This document shows positions 44,765-53,541 of a stretch of 64,000 nucleotides of DNA, piece after piece. This DNA is from Acidobacteriota bacterium (lineage in GTDB: Bacteria > Pseudomonadota > Alphaproteobacteria > Caulobacterales > Hyphomonadaceae). Numbering within the stretch: the first letter of the stretch is position 1; every line of letters begins with the position of its first letter. The stretch covers positions 2,232,001 through 2,296,000 of the forward strand of contig JADJRB010000001.1 of the NCBI GenBank assembly GCA_016712445.1, written 5' to 3'. The translations under genes and the position numbers were made by a program. The notes below the pieces were generated by a model that worked only from the letters and a program-made list of their open reading frames with translations, was not told the DNA's origin and made no database searches.

Positions 44765-45459
44765 TGCGGGTCTCCTGTGACAAGGTCCTCGCTCCAGCTG
44801 AGCGAGCGGACATAAAGGCCGAGGGGGTTGGCGCGGAGTGTTTCGGCGTCTTTCGGCGGCTGGAGCGTGAGCGTGAACACGCCGGTGAACCGCTTCGCGC
44901 CGGTCAATGCGCCGGCCTCGTATGTCTTCTCGAGCCAGCGGCCCTGGAAGCTCTCCTCGCTGACGCGCAAGATGCTGATGACATCCACCGTGCGCGAGCG
45001 CCGGCCAATTGCCGCGAACGGGTCATTCTCGCGGGCATAGTCGGAAAGCGTCGCGGCGGCGGCAGGCCCGGCGAAGGTGTAGGCTTTGAGCCAATTGTCC
45101 CGAACGACGACCGGATCGATCGACAGGCTACGGACATTTGTGATGAACCCGGCGAGGTGATGCGCAATCTGGGCGTCTGAGGGCGTGAAGGCCTCTGTCG
45201 CCGGGCCAATGGCTTTGGCCGCGCCGGTCTCGTCAACTTCGATGACATAGGGGGTCACTGCCGACTGCAGGCTCCGCCAGCTCAGGGCGCCGGACGTGGC
45301 AAACGAGAGCGCAAGGCAACCGAGTGCCATCAGCCGCCAGTTCTTTGCCTGGACCCGGGCCGAGCCGATACGCTCGTCCCAGACCTGCCCGGCTTTCTGG
45401 TAGGGCGTCTCGGGATAGGGCGAAGTGCCATAATGAGCTGTGGGGCGTTTGAAGCGCAT
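44761..45459 (-). CDS. trbF: Conjugal transfer protein TrbF (VirB8-like)
   Basis: TrbF is the VirB8-type inner-membrane assembly factor. The 232-residue protein has a cytosolic N-terminus, one membrane helix (about 43-62) and a periplasmic VirB8 domain with family strings such as TPYVIEVDETG and NPLGLYVRSLSWSEDL. The ATG at 45459 is preferred; a start at 45480 overlaps trbL by 17 bp. The 3' end overlaps trbG by 4 bp. Confidence 0.92.
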   Translation of the reverse strand: MRFKRPTAHYGTSPYPETPYQKAGQVWDERIGSARVQAKNWRLMALGCLALSFATSGALSWRSLQSAVTPYVIEVDETGAAKAIGPATEAFTPSDAQIAHHLAGFITNVRSLSIDPVVVRDNWLKAYTFAGPAAAATLSDYARENDPFAAIGRRSRTVDVISILRVSEESFQGRWLEKTYEAGALTGAKRFTGVFTLTLQPPKDAETLRANPLGLYVRSLSWSEDLVTGDPQ

Positions 45460-45463
45460 GAGA

Positions 45464-46786
45464 TTACTCGTCCTTGTCATTCAGGGAGGGGGCTGCGCCG
45501 GAGGAGCCGCGATCACCGTCGCGCAGGGCATGCATCGCCAGCTGGCGGGCCTCGCCGAGGCGCTGGGAGGCGCGCATGCCGCGGGCCCAGCCGGGGCTCT
45601 TCTCGGGTGGTGAGGGGGATGGGTTCTCTGAGGGCGATGAACTTGATCCGCCGGTCGCCTCGAACGTGCCGCGGGAGCCGCGCCGGTAGGCCTCGCGCAC
45701 GGCGTTGACCGGGCCGGAGGCGGCGCGGCGTGCGGTGTCACCAGCGGCCTGGGCGACGCCGCCGAGACCGGCGGCAAAGCCGGCAGCGCCTGTCTTGCCC
45801 GAGGCTGCGCTCCCGAGATCGAATGCGGTGCGCGCCCCGCCCGCCATCGAGGCCCCGGCCTTGACGGCGCTCACCGCGCCGCCCGCGGCCGCGCCGAGTG
45901 CGGCCTTCGCGCCAAGGCCCGCGGCGACCGTGCCGGCTGCCACGCCTGCAGCGGCGCCGACCGCCGAGCCTGCGCCGAGCTGCGGCGCGCCGGTGATCAG
46001 GCCCGCCGCCATGCCGGGGCCGAATACGCCCATCCATAGGAAGACGGTCGCCGCCAGTACCGTGCCCATGACTTCGGCAAGCGTCACATCTTCAGTGCCT
46101 GCAAACGCATCGGTGATGGTGGCGAACAGGGTCGAACCGATGCCGATGATGATGGCCAGCACCATGAGCTTCAGGCCCGAGGTGATGACATTGCCGAGGA
46201 CGCGTTCGGCGAGGAATGAGGTCTTGTTCCAGAGCGCGAAGGGCACGAGCACGAACCCGGCCAGCGTCGTCAGCTTGAACTCGAGGATCGCGACGAACAG
46301 CTGCACCGCCAGCACGAAGAAGGCGATCAGGATCACGGCCCAGGCGATGAGCAGCACCGCGATCAGGATGAAGTTCTCGAAGAAGGCGATGGGCCCCATC
46401 ATCTCGCTGGCCTCTTCAAGCAGCGGTAGAGCGGCGCCGTATCCAACGCCGGCGATATAGCCGGGCCGCATCAGGTCCTCGGCGGTGATCAGGCTGGAGC
46501 CCGCCTTCAGGCCGAGCCCGGCGAAACTGTCGAAGATGATCTGGGAGAGCCCGGCGAAATTGCCGAGCAGGAACGCAAAGAAGCCGACATAGAGGACTTT
46601 CTTGATCAGCCCGGCAATCACGTCGGCATTCTGTGAGAGGGCCCAGAAGAGGCCGGCCAGCGTGATGTCGATCACGATCAGCGTGGAGGTGAGGTAGGCC
46701 ACATCCCCCTGCAGCAGGCCGAACCCGCTATCGATGTAGCGGATGAAGGTTTCCAGGAACCGGTCGATGACATCCATCTCTTCCAT
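45464..46786 (-). CDS. trbL: Conjugal transfer protein TrbL (VirB6-like)
   Basis: TrbL is the polytopic inner-membrane VirB6 homologue of the secretion channel. The 440-residue protein has about six membrane segments in residues 30-300, then a Gly/Ala-rich segment (about 270-350). The C-terminal tail is Ser/Pro/Arg-rich and looks disordered. It starts with ATG at 46786 and lies 5 bp after trbJ; no trbK (entry exclusion lipoprotein) gene fits between them. Confidence 0.93.
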   Translation of the reverse strand: MEEMDVIDRFLETFIRYIDSGFGLLQGDVAYLTSTLIVIDITLAGLFWALSQNADVIAGLIKKVLYVGFFAFLLGNFAGLSQIIFDSFAGLGLKAGSSLITAEDLMRPGYIAGVGYGAALPLLEEASEMMGPIAFFENFILIAVLLIAWAVILIAFFVLAVQLFVAILEFKLTTLAGFVLVPFALWNKTSFLAERVLGNVITSGLKLMVLAIIIGIGSTLFATITDAFAGTEDVTLAEVMGTVLAATVFLWMGVFGPGMAAGLITGAPQLGAGSAVGAAAGVAAGTVAAGLGAKAALGAAAGGAVSAVKAGASMAGGARTAFDLGSAASGKTGAAGFAAGLGGVAQAAGDTARRAASGPVNAVREAYRRGSRGTFEATGGSSSSPSENPSPSPPEKSPGWARGMRASQRLGEARQLAMHALRDGDRGSSGAAPSLNDKDE

Positions 46787-46791
46787 GGGCG

Positions 46792-47523
46792 TTAGTCTCC
46801 GGTGCCGAGGAATGTTTGCAGGCGGGCACGGCCCCGTTCGGCTTCCGCGAGCTTGCGGGCCTCTTCCAGCGCTTCGGCCCGGTGCTGAGCGGCGAGCATC
46901 GCCTCGATCTGCATCAGCTGCTGGTTGGTCATCGCGCTTAACTCATTGCCGGCCTGCGCCGCCTGGAGCGCGCCGACGGCGTCCTGGCTTTGCGTGACGA
47001 GGCTGCGGATCGCGCCCGCATCCGTCTCGTTGTCTTCGAGTGCGGCGGCTGACACCGTCAGCGTTTCGCGGAATGCGTCCCGCGACTGGCGCCAGCGGGC
47101 CCGGGCATCCTCGACAAGCACGGAGCCCGGTGTCGTGGCGCCATAGTCTTCCGGATAGGCGGTCTCGTAGTCCCGCTCGATCTCATCGACAGAGTAGCCG
47201 ATGCCCTGCGCGCGGCGCAGCAATTCCTGGATACGCAGGACCCGCTGGCCGATGATGCTCTCGGCCACGGAAACGGGGAGGGTTTCGAGATTGCGGGCCA
47301 TGTTCTCCAGCATCTCGATCTCATGGGCGAGCTGCTGGACCTGGCCTTCGAGTTCCTGCAGGGCGCGGACAGCCTGCAGTATGTTCTGGGCATGGTTTGC
47401 CGGATCATAGACGGCGAGCTGCGCCATCGCGGGCGGCGCGAGGAGTCCGGCAACCGGTATGGCCATCAGGGGCGCGGTTGTCATCAGCAGGCAGGCAAGG
47501 CGGCGGCGCATGGGGCGGCTCAT
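46792..47523 (-). CDS. trbJ: Conjugal transfer protein TrbJ (VirB5-like)
   Basis: TrbJ is the VirB5-type minor pilus component. The 243-residue protein has a signal peptide (about 1-34, ending PAMA) followed by a mostly helical, Gln/Glu-rich region typical of VirB5 (AQNILQAVRALQELEGQVQQL near 44). The ATG at 47523 overlaps the trbE stop (ATGA). Confidence 0.92.
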   Translation of the reverse strand: MSRPMRRRLACLLMTTAPLMAIPVAGLLAPPAMAQLAVYDPANHAQNILQAVRALQELEGQVQQLAHEIEMLENMARNLETLPVSVAESIIGQRVLRIQELLRRAQGIGYSVDEIERDYETAYPEDYGATTPGSVLVEDARARWRQSRDAFRETLTVSAAALEDNETDAGAIRSLVTQSQDAVGALQAAQAGNELSAMTNQQLMQIEAMLAAQHRAEALEEARKLAEAERGRARLQTFLGTGD

Positions 47524-49988
47524 TCGGCAGCGAGAATCTGTGGACGGAAGGGTTGGCTTTGCGGTCGCTCGGACGGGCGGCCCGGCCATCGGCTTAGGAG
47601 GCCTGCCGCCCAGGCGAGGCCCTTTTCGTGGAGCCAGGTTTCGGCAAATCCTTCGCCTTCGGTCTCGGCCATCACGCGGTCGAGCGTGGCTTGGTCTTCC
47701 GGCGTTCCGGCGGCTGCGAAGGCGAGCGCGACCGGGCCTAGGCTGAGATCGAACAGGCGGCAGCCTTTGGGCGACTGGAAATAATAGTCCCGCTTTGGCG
47801 TCGCCCGCGCGATGATCTCGATCTGGCGTGCGTTCAGCCCGAACCGCTCATAGGTCTCCCTGAGAGCTGGCTCCTGCGCGCGTTCATTGGCAAGGAATAT
47901 CCGGGTCAGGCAGCTTTCGAGGATCGCCGGAGCGATCGCGCTCGCGCTGATGTCGGAAAGCGACTGAGTGGCGAACACCACCGCGACATTCTTCTTGCGC
48001 AGTGTCTTGAGCCAGTCGCGCAGGCGCGCCGCGAAGACCGGCGCATCAAGGAACAGCCAGGCCTCGTCCAGCATCAGCAGCGTGGGGCGCCCGTCAAAGC
48101 GCGCCTCGAGCCGGTGAAAGAGATAGGTGAGCACGGCGGTCGCCGCCGCGCTTTGCTGCATCAGCTCTTCCATCTCGAAACAGGTGACGGAGGCGAGGGC
48201 GAGATCTTCCTCGTCCCCGTCGAGCAGGTGGCCATGGGGCCCTGCCAGCGTGAACGGATGCAGCGCGGTCTTGAGCGCCTCATCCTGCAGCAGAAGGATA
48301 AGACCCGTCAGTGTACGTTCAGATTGCGGCGCTGATGCGAGCGAGTTGAGCCCCTGCCAGAGGCGGGCCTTGAGCTCCGGCGTCAGGCTGACGCATTCGC
48401 CAGCAATCAGGCCTGCCAGCCAGTCCGCCGCAAAGCTCGCCTCTGCTGGTTGGTCGATGTCTTTCAGCGGCTGGAGCCGGGGGCGCCGGGCGCCGCCGAG
48501 ATCCAGATGGACACCGCCCATGCCGAGCACGGCCGCCCGGGCGGAGCGTCCCTTGTCAAAGAAAAAGACCTGCGCGCGACCGTAGCGCTGCCATTGGAGG
48601 GCGAGCATCGAGAGCAGGACCGACTTACCTGCGCCGGTGGGCCCAAGGATGAGCGTATGGCCGACATCACCGGCATGGAGATTCAGCCGGAAAGGCGTTG
48701 ACCCGTCGGTGCGCGCCTCGATCAGTGCCGGAGCGCGAAGGTGCCTGTTCTGCTGCTCGCCGGCCCAGACCGCCGAGAGCGGCACCATGTGCGCGAGGTT
48801 CAACGTATTGAGGATCGGCTGGCGGATATTGGCATAGACATGGCCGGGTAGGCTTCCGAGCCAGGCATCGACCGCATTGAGGGATTCCCGGATGACGGTG
48901 AAGCCCTTGCCATTGATGATGCGTTCGGCGTGGCGGGCGTGTTCGTCAGCGACGCGCGGGTCGTTGTCGCTGACGGTGAGGGTTGCCGTGACATAGCCAT
49001 AGGCCACGAGATCGCTCCCGAGTTCCTGGAGCGCGGCGTCCGCATCGAGCGCCTTGTTGTCGGCGTCACTGTCGAGCAGCGCTGATGGTTCGTTGAACAT
49101 GGTCTCGCGCAGGATGGCGGCCACCGACTTGCGCTTGGCAAACCAGTGCCGGCGTTTGCGCCCGAGGACTTTTTCGGCCTCTGCCTTGTCCATGGCGATG
49201 AACCGCGTCGCCCAGCGATAGGCGAAACCCTGGCGGTTCAGCTCGTCGAGTAACCCCGGCACCGTCGATCCGGGAAAGCCGAGGATTGTCAGGACGCGGA
49301 GGTGTGTATCCCCGATCATAGGTTCGAGCCCGCCCGTGAACGGCTCATCGGCGAGGACCGCGTCCAGGAAGACGGGGATTTCCGGCGCGGCGACCGTGTG
49401 CCGCCGGCTCGAAATGCAGGCGTGAAGATAGGTCAGCGTCTCGCCGTCCGAGAGCGGCGCAATCTCGGCAAGCGCCATCGACAGGAGATCAAAGGTGCGC
49501 TCCCCTTGTTGCTGGAACACGAGGAGGCGTTCGCGCCAGCCTGCGCCTTCCGGGCGCTCAGGGCGCTCGATCAGCGCCTTCTCGGCGCGCGCATTGCTGT
49601 CCGGCGGCGGCAGCCAAAGCAGAGTCAGATAGTAAGCGCTCTCAAATCTTGTGCCTGCTTCCTCGGCGGCGACGGCGCGCTCCTCATCAATCAGCCAGGA
49701 GACAGGATCCGGGAAATCCGAGGACGGATAATCGCCGGCTTCCTCTCTTACCGCTTCAAAGAAGAGGGCCCAGCCGGAGCCAAACCGGCGCAGCGCATTG
49801 TTGACCCGTGCCATGACGGCGACGAGTTCGGATCCCGTTGAGCTTTCAAGGTCGGGGCCGCGATAGCGGAACGTCGTCTGGAAGGCGCCGTCCTTGTTGA
49901 GGACAACGCCCGGCGCGACAAGCGCCGCCCAGGGGAGGTAGTCGGCCAGGAGGCGCGGCGCAGCAGCGTATTCGCGCAGGTTCAGCAT
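47520..49988 (-). CDS. trbE: Conjugal transfer ATPase TrbE (VirB4-like)
   Basis: TrbE is the largest ATPase of the system and drives pilus assembly and DNA transfer. The 822-residue protein has an N-terminal CagE/VirB4 region (about 180-390) and a P-loop domain with Walker A GPTGAGKS near 455-462 and Walker B LLMLDEAWLFL near 638-648. The length fits TrbE (about 820). It starts at ATG 49988 and overlaps both neighbours. Confidence 0.95.
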   Translation of the reverse strand: MLNLREYAAAPRLLADYLPWAALVAPGVVLNKDGAFQTTFRYRGPDLESSTGSELVAVMARVNNALRRFGSGWALFFEAVREEAGDYPSSDFPDPVSWLIDEERAVAAEEAGTRFESAYYLTLLWLPPPDSNARAEKALIERPERPEGAGWRERLLVFQQQGERTFDLLSMALAEIAPLSDGETLTYLHACISSRRHTVAAPEIPVFLDAVLADEPFTGGLEPMIGDTHLRVLTILGFPGSTVPGLLDELNRQGFAYRWATRFIAMDKAEAEKVLGRKRRHWFAKRKSVAAILRETMFNEPSALLDSDADNKALDADAALQELGSDLVAYGYVTATLTVSDNDPRVADEHARHAERIINGKGFTVIRESLNAVDAWLGSLPGHVYANIRQPILNTLNLAHMVPLSAVWAGEQQNRHLRAPALIEARTDGSTPFRLNLHAGDVGHTLILGPTGAGKSVLLSMLALQWQRYGRAQVFFFDKGRSARAAVLGMGGVHLDLGGARRPRLQPLKDIDQPAEASFAADWLAGLIAGECVSLTPELKARLWQGLNSLASAPQSERTLTGLILLLQDEALKTALHPFTLAGPHGHLLDGDEEDLALASVTCFEMEELMQQSAAATAVLTYLFHRLEARFDGRPTLLMLDEAWLFLDAPVFAARLRDWLKTLRKKNVAVVFATQSLSDISASAIAPAILESCLTRIFLANERAQEPALRETYERFGLNARQIEIIARATPKRDYYFQSPKGCRLFDLSLGPVALAFAAAGTPEDQATLDRVMAETEGEGFAETWLHEKGLAWAAGLLSRWPGRPSERPQSQPFRPQILAAE

Positions 49989-50236
49989 GAGAGGTGTTCC
50001 TTGTGCCGGAGCGCGCGGATGAGCGTCGCCATGAAGTCCGGGTCGTGCCGGGCGAGGAAGACAGCCGCCGAATGCCCGAGGAGCCAGATGAGGAGGCCGG
50101 GGATCCAGAGCTGCAGACCGAGACCTACAGCGGCCGCGAGCGTGCCGATCGAGATCGCGAGACTGCGCGGGGCGCCGGCCAACAGGACGGGCTCGGTCAG
50201 CGAGCGGTGCAGCGGAATCTCGAACCCCTCTGTCAC
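49982..50236 (-). CDS. trbD: Conjugal transfer protein TrbD (VirB3-like)
   Basis: This 84-residue inner-membrane protein has two hydrophobic segments (about 24-58). It starts with GTG at 50236, overlapping the trbC stop. The strings EIPLHRSLTEPVLLAG at about 5-20 and the later RHDPDF are typical of TrbD. Confidence 0.9.
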   Translation of the reverse strand: MTEGFEIPLHRSLTEPVLLAGAPRSLAISIGTLAAAVGLGLQLWIPGLLIWLLGHSAAVFLARHDPDFMATLIRALRHKEHLSC

Positions 50237-50568
50237 TGGATCAGCGCCCCGCCGCCAAACGAAAAGAAGGTCAGGAAGAAGCTCGTCGCCGCGAACGCGA
50301 TCGACAGGCCGAACACGATCTGGATAAGCTTGCGGAAGCCGCCGGACGTCTCGCCGAAGGCAAGTGTAAGGCCGGTAATCGTGATGATGATCACCGCCAC
50401 GATACGGGCAACGGGTCCCTCGATTGAGGAGAGGATCTGGTCGAGTGGTCCTTCCCAGGGCATGCCGGTGCCAGCGGCATGCGCCGGCAGGGCGAGCCCA
50501 AGTGCGAGCGCGAGGCTGAGGGCCTGAATGCCCCTCCGGGACAGGGTCGGTGAACGAGAAAGCGTCAT
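50233..50568 (-). CDS. trbC: Conjugal transfer pilin TrbC (VirB2-like)
   Basis: The 111-residue pilin precursor has a long signal sequence (about 1-31, cleaved after AHA) and two hydrophobic helices in the mature part (about 52-72 and 80-106). This is the usual VirB2/TrbC pilin layout. The start at ATG 50568 overlaps the trbB stop (ATGA). No TraF-type pilin peptidase gene is visible in the window. Confidence 0.92.
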   Translation of the reverse strand: MTLSRSPTLSRRGIQALSLALALGLALPAHAAGTGMPWEGPLDQILSSIEGPVARIVAVIIITITGLTLAFGETSGGFRKLIQIVFGLSIAFAATSFFLTFFSFGGGALIQ

Positions 50569-51560
50569 GAGGCATCTCCTTGGCTGACGAGGGATAGGGA
50601 GCGGCAAAGCACAGGCTCGGTGCGGTAGCCGTCTCCCGTGAACTCAAGCACGCGAACCGCGTCTTCGACGCGGCGTTGGCCGCCGGCGCGGGACATGAAC
50701 ACGATCACGTCGACGGCTTCCGCGATCAGCTCAAATGGCGCGCGCGCTGTCGCTTCGCTGACGAGCTGCTCGAGACGGCTGAGCGCGCCGAGGGCAGAAT
50801 TTGCATGGAGCGTTGTAAGACCGCCCGGATGGCCGGTGTTCCAGGCTTTTAGGAGATCGAGCGCTTCGGCCCCGCGTACTTCGCCGACAATGATTCGGTC
50901 AGGGCGCAGACGAAGTGTCGAGCGCACGAGGTCGCGCAGCGATACACGGGCTTCCTGCGTGCGCAGGGCAACCAGATTGGCGGCAGAGCAGGCGAGTTCG
51001 CGTGTATCTTCGAGGATGACGATCCGCTCGCCGCTAAAGCCACCCTCCGCCAGCAGGGCGTTGGCAAAGCTCGTTTTGCCCGAAGAGGTGCCGCCCGCGA
51101 TGACGATATTGGCACGTTCCGCGACCAGCGCCTTGAGCGCGCCCGCAAGCGCCGGCGACAGCGCGCCCTGCCGCACATAGTCCGCAAGCGTGAACGGCGT
51201 GCAGGCGAGTTTTCGGATCGAATAGCAAGGCGCCGCAGACACAGGCGGCAGGACGCCTTCAAAGCGCTCGCCGGTCCCTGGAAGCTCGGCCGAGACAATT
51301 GACGCGGTCGGGGAATTCCCAGCACCAACGCTGGACGCGACAAGCCGGATCACCCGTTCGCGGTCGCCGGCCGAAAGGACATGCGCCGTCGGGATGAGGC
51401 CGCGTCCGGCTTCTTCAATCCAGACAGACCCGTCGGGATTGACCATGACTTCGATCGTCGCATCAGATTCAAGAGCTGCGCGCACGACAGGGCAAAAAGC
51501 CGTTCGCAGCATCGCGCTCAGGCGGCGCCGGGTGCTTTCTGTCTCATATGTGTCCGTCAT
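50565..51560 (-). CDS. trbB: Conjugal transfer ATPase TrbB (VirB11-like)
   Basis: TrbB is the hexameric VirB11-type traffic ATPase. The 331-residue protein has Walker A GGTSSGKT near 157-164, an ILEDTREL Asp box near 183-190, and the TLHANSALGAL block near 248. It is the first gene of the trb operon and is divergent from the DUF2285 regulator. The ATG at 51560 with AAGG upstream is preferred to 51581. Confidence 0.95.
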   Translation of the reverse strand: MTDTYETESTRRRLSAMLRTAFCPVVRAALESDATIEVMVNPDGSVWIEEAGRGLIPTAHVLSAGDRERVIRLVASSVGAGNSPTASIVSAELPGTGERFEGVLPPVSAAPCYSIRKLACTPFTLADYVRQGALSPALAGALKALVAERANIVIAGGTSSGKTSFANALLAEGGFSGERIVILEDTRELACSAANLVALRTQEARVSLRDLVRSTLRLRPDRIIVGEVRGAEALDLLKAWNTGHPGGLTTLHANSALGALSRLEQLVSEATARAPFELIAEAVDVIVFMSRAGGQRRVEDAVRVLEFTGDGYRTEPVLCRSLSLVSQGDAS

Positions 51561-51831
51561 TGGATCAAACCTTGGCTTCAATTCCAGGCTCTATTGTTCC
51601 GGGAACGGACGCTTTTGGGGAGTTGGAGCGCGGGCCATATTATGCAGCCGGGCGCTATGCGCGGAATACGGGTGCAAAATGGTTGTCTTGATGAACACTG
51701 AAGGGCGAAGATGATCCCAAACGGCTCAAGCCTTAACAAATCAGCAATCGATGTTAACTTCCTTGGAGAGCAATAGTAAATCGCTTAAGTGGAATCATAT
51801 TTGCTTGGCATGCGCCGTGGAGGCAATGCCG

Positions 51832-52680
51832 ATGAAAATTTTCACTCTCGAATCCTCAGGAATTCTGGCGGACTACGACTATCTCTCGCGGCTCTCTATG
51901 GATCGATGGGCCTGGGAATATCTGCGGCGCAATGAAGAGTTCCGCCGGGATGCATCCGTGCGCAGCAACGATGACATTTCCGAGCGCATGGCGCCATGCG
52001 CACCCATCCGTATGCTGAAGGCACGAACCAGCCAGACGCTCGCTGAGCGCTGGGGACTGGTCCTGATGCCGGACCCCAGCAAGAATGGCTTTGACGCCGA
52101 TGTCGTCTGGAACCGCGCAGCCTTCCCGGACCAGGTCGAAATCAATTGTAGCCCGCGCGCCGCCGACCAGACCTGCGATATCTGGGAGCGGAGCATGCCC
52201 TTCTGCCAGATGACCCATATCAGTGATCATCAGGGCCGGGAGTTTCTGCTCACGCGCGGCAAGGGCTGCGTTGTGCAGGTCAGGTGTACCGGTATGTCGC
52301 TGATCGGGCTCGAGCCTGTGCGCATGAAACTGACAATCTCCGACATCACGGCCTACGAGCGCAAGCTCAAGGTCCAGAAAGCGGCGCTTGAGATCTATGG
52401 CGACGGGCCTGATCTCTCCCAACCCCTCTGGACCAAGACGACCCAGATCCTGCGCGACGGTCTCATCGCACTCGATGGCATCGCCTGCGGTATGAACCGG
52501 CGCGAGATTGCAGAGACCATCTACGGCCGGGAAAAGGTCGCGGAGCAATGGAATGACGACCGGGGCTCGATGAAGGACACGCTCAGGTATCTGGTCCGCA
52601 AGGCTGAGGCCCTGAAGGATGGCGGATACCTGATGGAACTTCTTGGCGCGAACGTCGGGCCACAGCGTATCCTGGCCTGA
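51832..52680 (+). CDS. DUF6499/DUF2285 ICE regulator
   Basis: This 282-residue protein has an N-terminal DUF6499-type segment (ADYDYLSRLSMDRWAWEYLRRN near residues 11-32) and a C-terminal DUF2285 domain with a predicted helix-turn-helix (NRREIAETIYG near 222-232). DUF2285 proteins regulate ICE transfer genes. The ATG at 51832 has GGAGG at a proper distance; ATG 51826 is too close to it. The 271-bp divergent gap before it probably holds promoters for this gene and for trbB, and contains TTAAC/GTTAA repeats. Confidence 0.85.
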   Translation: MKIFTLESSGILADYDYLSRLSMDRWAWEYLRRNEEFRRDASVRSNDDISERMAPCAPIRMLKARTSQTLAERWGLVLMPDPSKNGFDADVVWNRAAFPDQVEINCSPRAADQTCDIWERSMPFCQMTHISDHQGREFLLTRGKGCVVQVRCTGMSLIGLEPVRMKLTISDITAYERKLKVQKAALEIYGDGPDLSQPLWTKTTQILRDGLIALDGIACGMNRREIAETIYGREKVAEQWNDDRGSMKDTLRYLVRKAEALKDGGYLMELLGANVGPQRILA

Positions 52681-52705
52681 AGAGGCCCAGCTTCTTCGCG
52701 GTCCG

Positions 52706-52723
52706 CCCGCGCGGTCGCGCGGG
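52706..52723 (+). terminator. Palindromic hairpin after the DUF2285 gene
   Basis: CCCGCGCG-GT-CGCGCGGG is a perfect 8-bp repeat with a 2-bp centre, 25 bp beyond the stop. There is no long T-run, so a rho-independent terminator is possible but not certain. The rest of 52681-52915 shows no gene. Confidence 0.4.
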
Positions 52724-52915
52724 TCTGTCCGGCCTGGCGGCCTGCCCGGCGAGGCTCACTGAGGATCCGGTTGCCCGTCTGCAGGCCTAGGGCTGGGACT
52801 CGCCGGCGGACGCGCGCGCCGCGCGCTTCCCACTGGCCGCGAGTGTGTTCTGGATCGAGGGCGTCTGAAGCGATTGCGGCCAGAGGGGTCGCGGGCGCTT
52901 GATCGGAAGCCGGGT

Positions 52916-53323
52916 TCAGGCGGCGCTGCGAACCCGCATTGTCCGCTGCATGATCCCGGCGCGGTCGTCGGCCTTGAACTGCATATCGAGCAGCCCGGCT
53001 AGCAGGTCCTCGTCTCGCGGGATGATCCGGAACTCAATTCGGGCTGCGCCGCGCGACGCAAGCCAGAGGCTTGCTTCTGCGGCGAGCTCGCGCACGTCCG
53101 ATTGCCAACCGGCAGTGTGGTCCACAAGGATGGCTGGGATGATGCCCGTGTCGGCATCCAGGCTGAGCCAGATCGCGCTTGCGAGTTGGCTGTCGCGGAG
53201 GCCTGCGAGGATACGCAGTTCGGCGTCAGGTGCGGGCAAGGCGCCGAGCAGGTGCCCGGTCTCGCTCAGCCGGGAGAGCCCGGCCGCGTCGCTTTGACGG
53301 AAATCGCGGATATGTAGCGCCAT
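52916..53323 (-). CDS. Putative GNAT-fold acetyltransferase-like protein
   Basis: This 135-residue protein has the pattern IRDFRQSDAAGLSRL at the start, typical of GNAT N-termini, and a beta-alpha fold with RGAARIEFRI in the last third. The GNAT acetyl-CoA loop is weak, so activity is unsure. It may be an ICE cargo gene. The ATG at 53323 (MALHIRDF) is preferred to 53353. Confidence 0.6.
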   Translation of the reverse strand: MALHIRDFRQSDAAGLSRLSETGHLLGALPAPDAELRILAGLRDSQLASAIWLSLDADTGIIPAILVDHTAGWQSDVRELAAEASLWLASRGAARIEFRIIPRDEDLLAGLLDMQFKADDRAGIMQRTMRVRSAA

Positions 53324-53482
53324 GACACATCCGTCATGGAAAGATTCGGGCAACGGGCGCGAGTCTTTAAGATCTGGGCCCGGCTTATTGGGACGCTAAA
53401 GCTTTTCGCCTAGCGGTATGGGCTGAACTCGGCGATTTTCTCGTTGCCCGACAAGGCGCGAGCCTTTAGCTGCACCTGCGGA

Positions 53483-53536
53483 CTATTAAAGCGTACAGAG
53501 TTATCCTTTAATAACGATTGGGCGCTATTAAAGGAT
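53483..53536. promoter_or_regulatory. TTAAAG operator-like repeats upstream of fic
   Basis: A perfect 10-bp inverted repeat, ATCCTTTAAT (53503-53512) and ATTAAAGGAT (53527-53536), lies just before the fic ATG. A third partial copy, CTATTAAAG, is at 53483-53491. The pair is spaced 14 bp, so half-site centres lie about 24 bp apart, roughly two helical turns. This looks like an autoregulatory operator that overlaps the ribosome-binding region. Confidence 0.65.
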
Positions 53537-53541
53537 GAATC

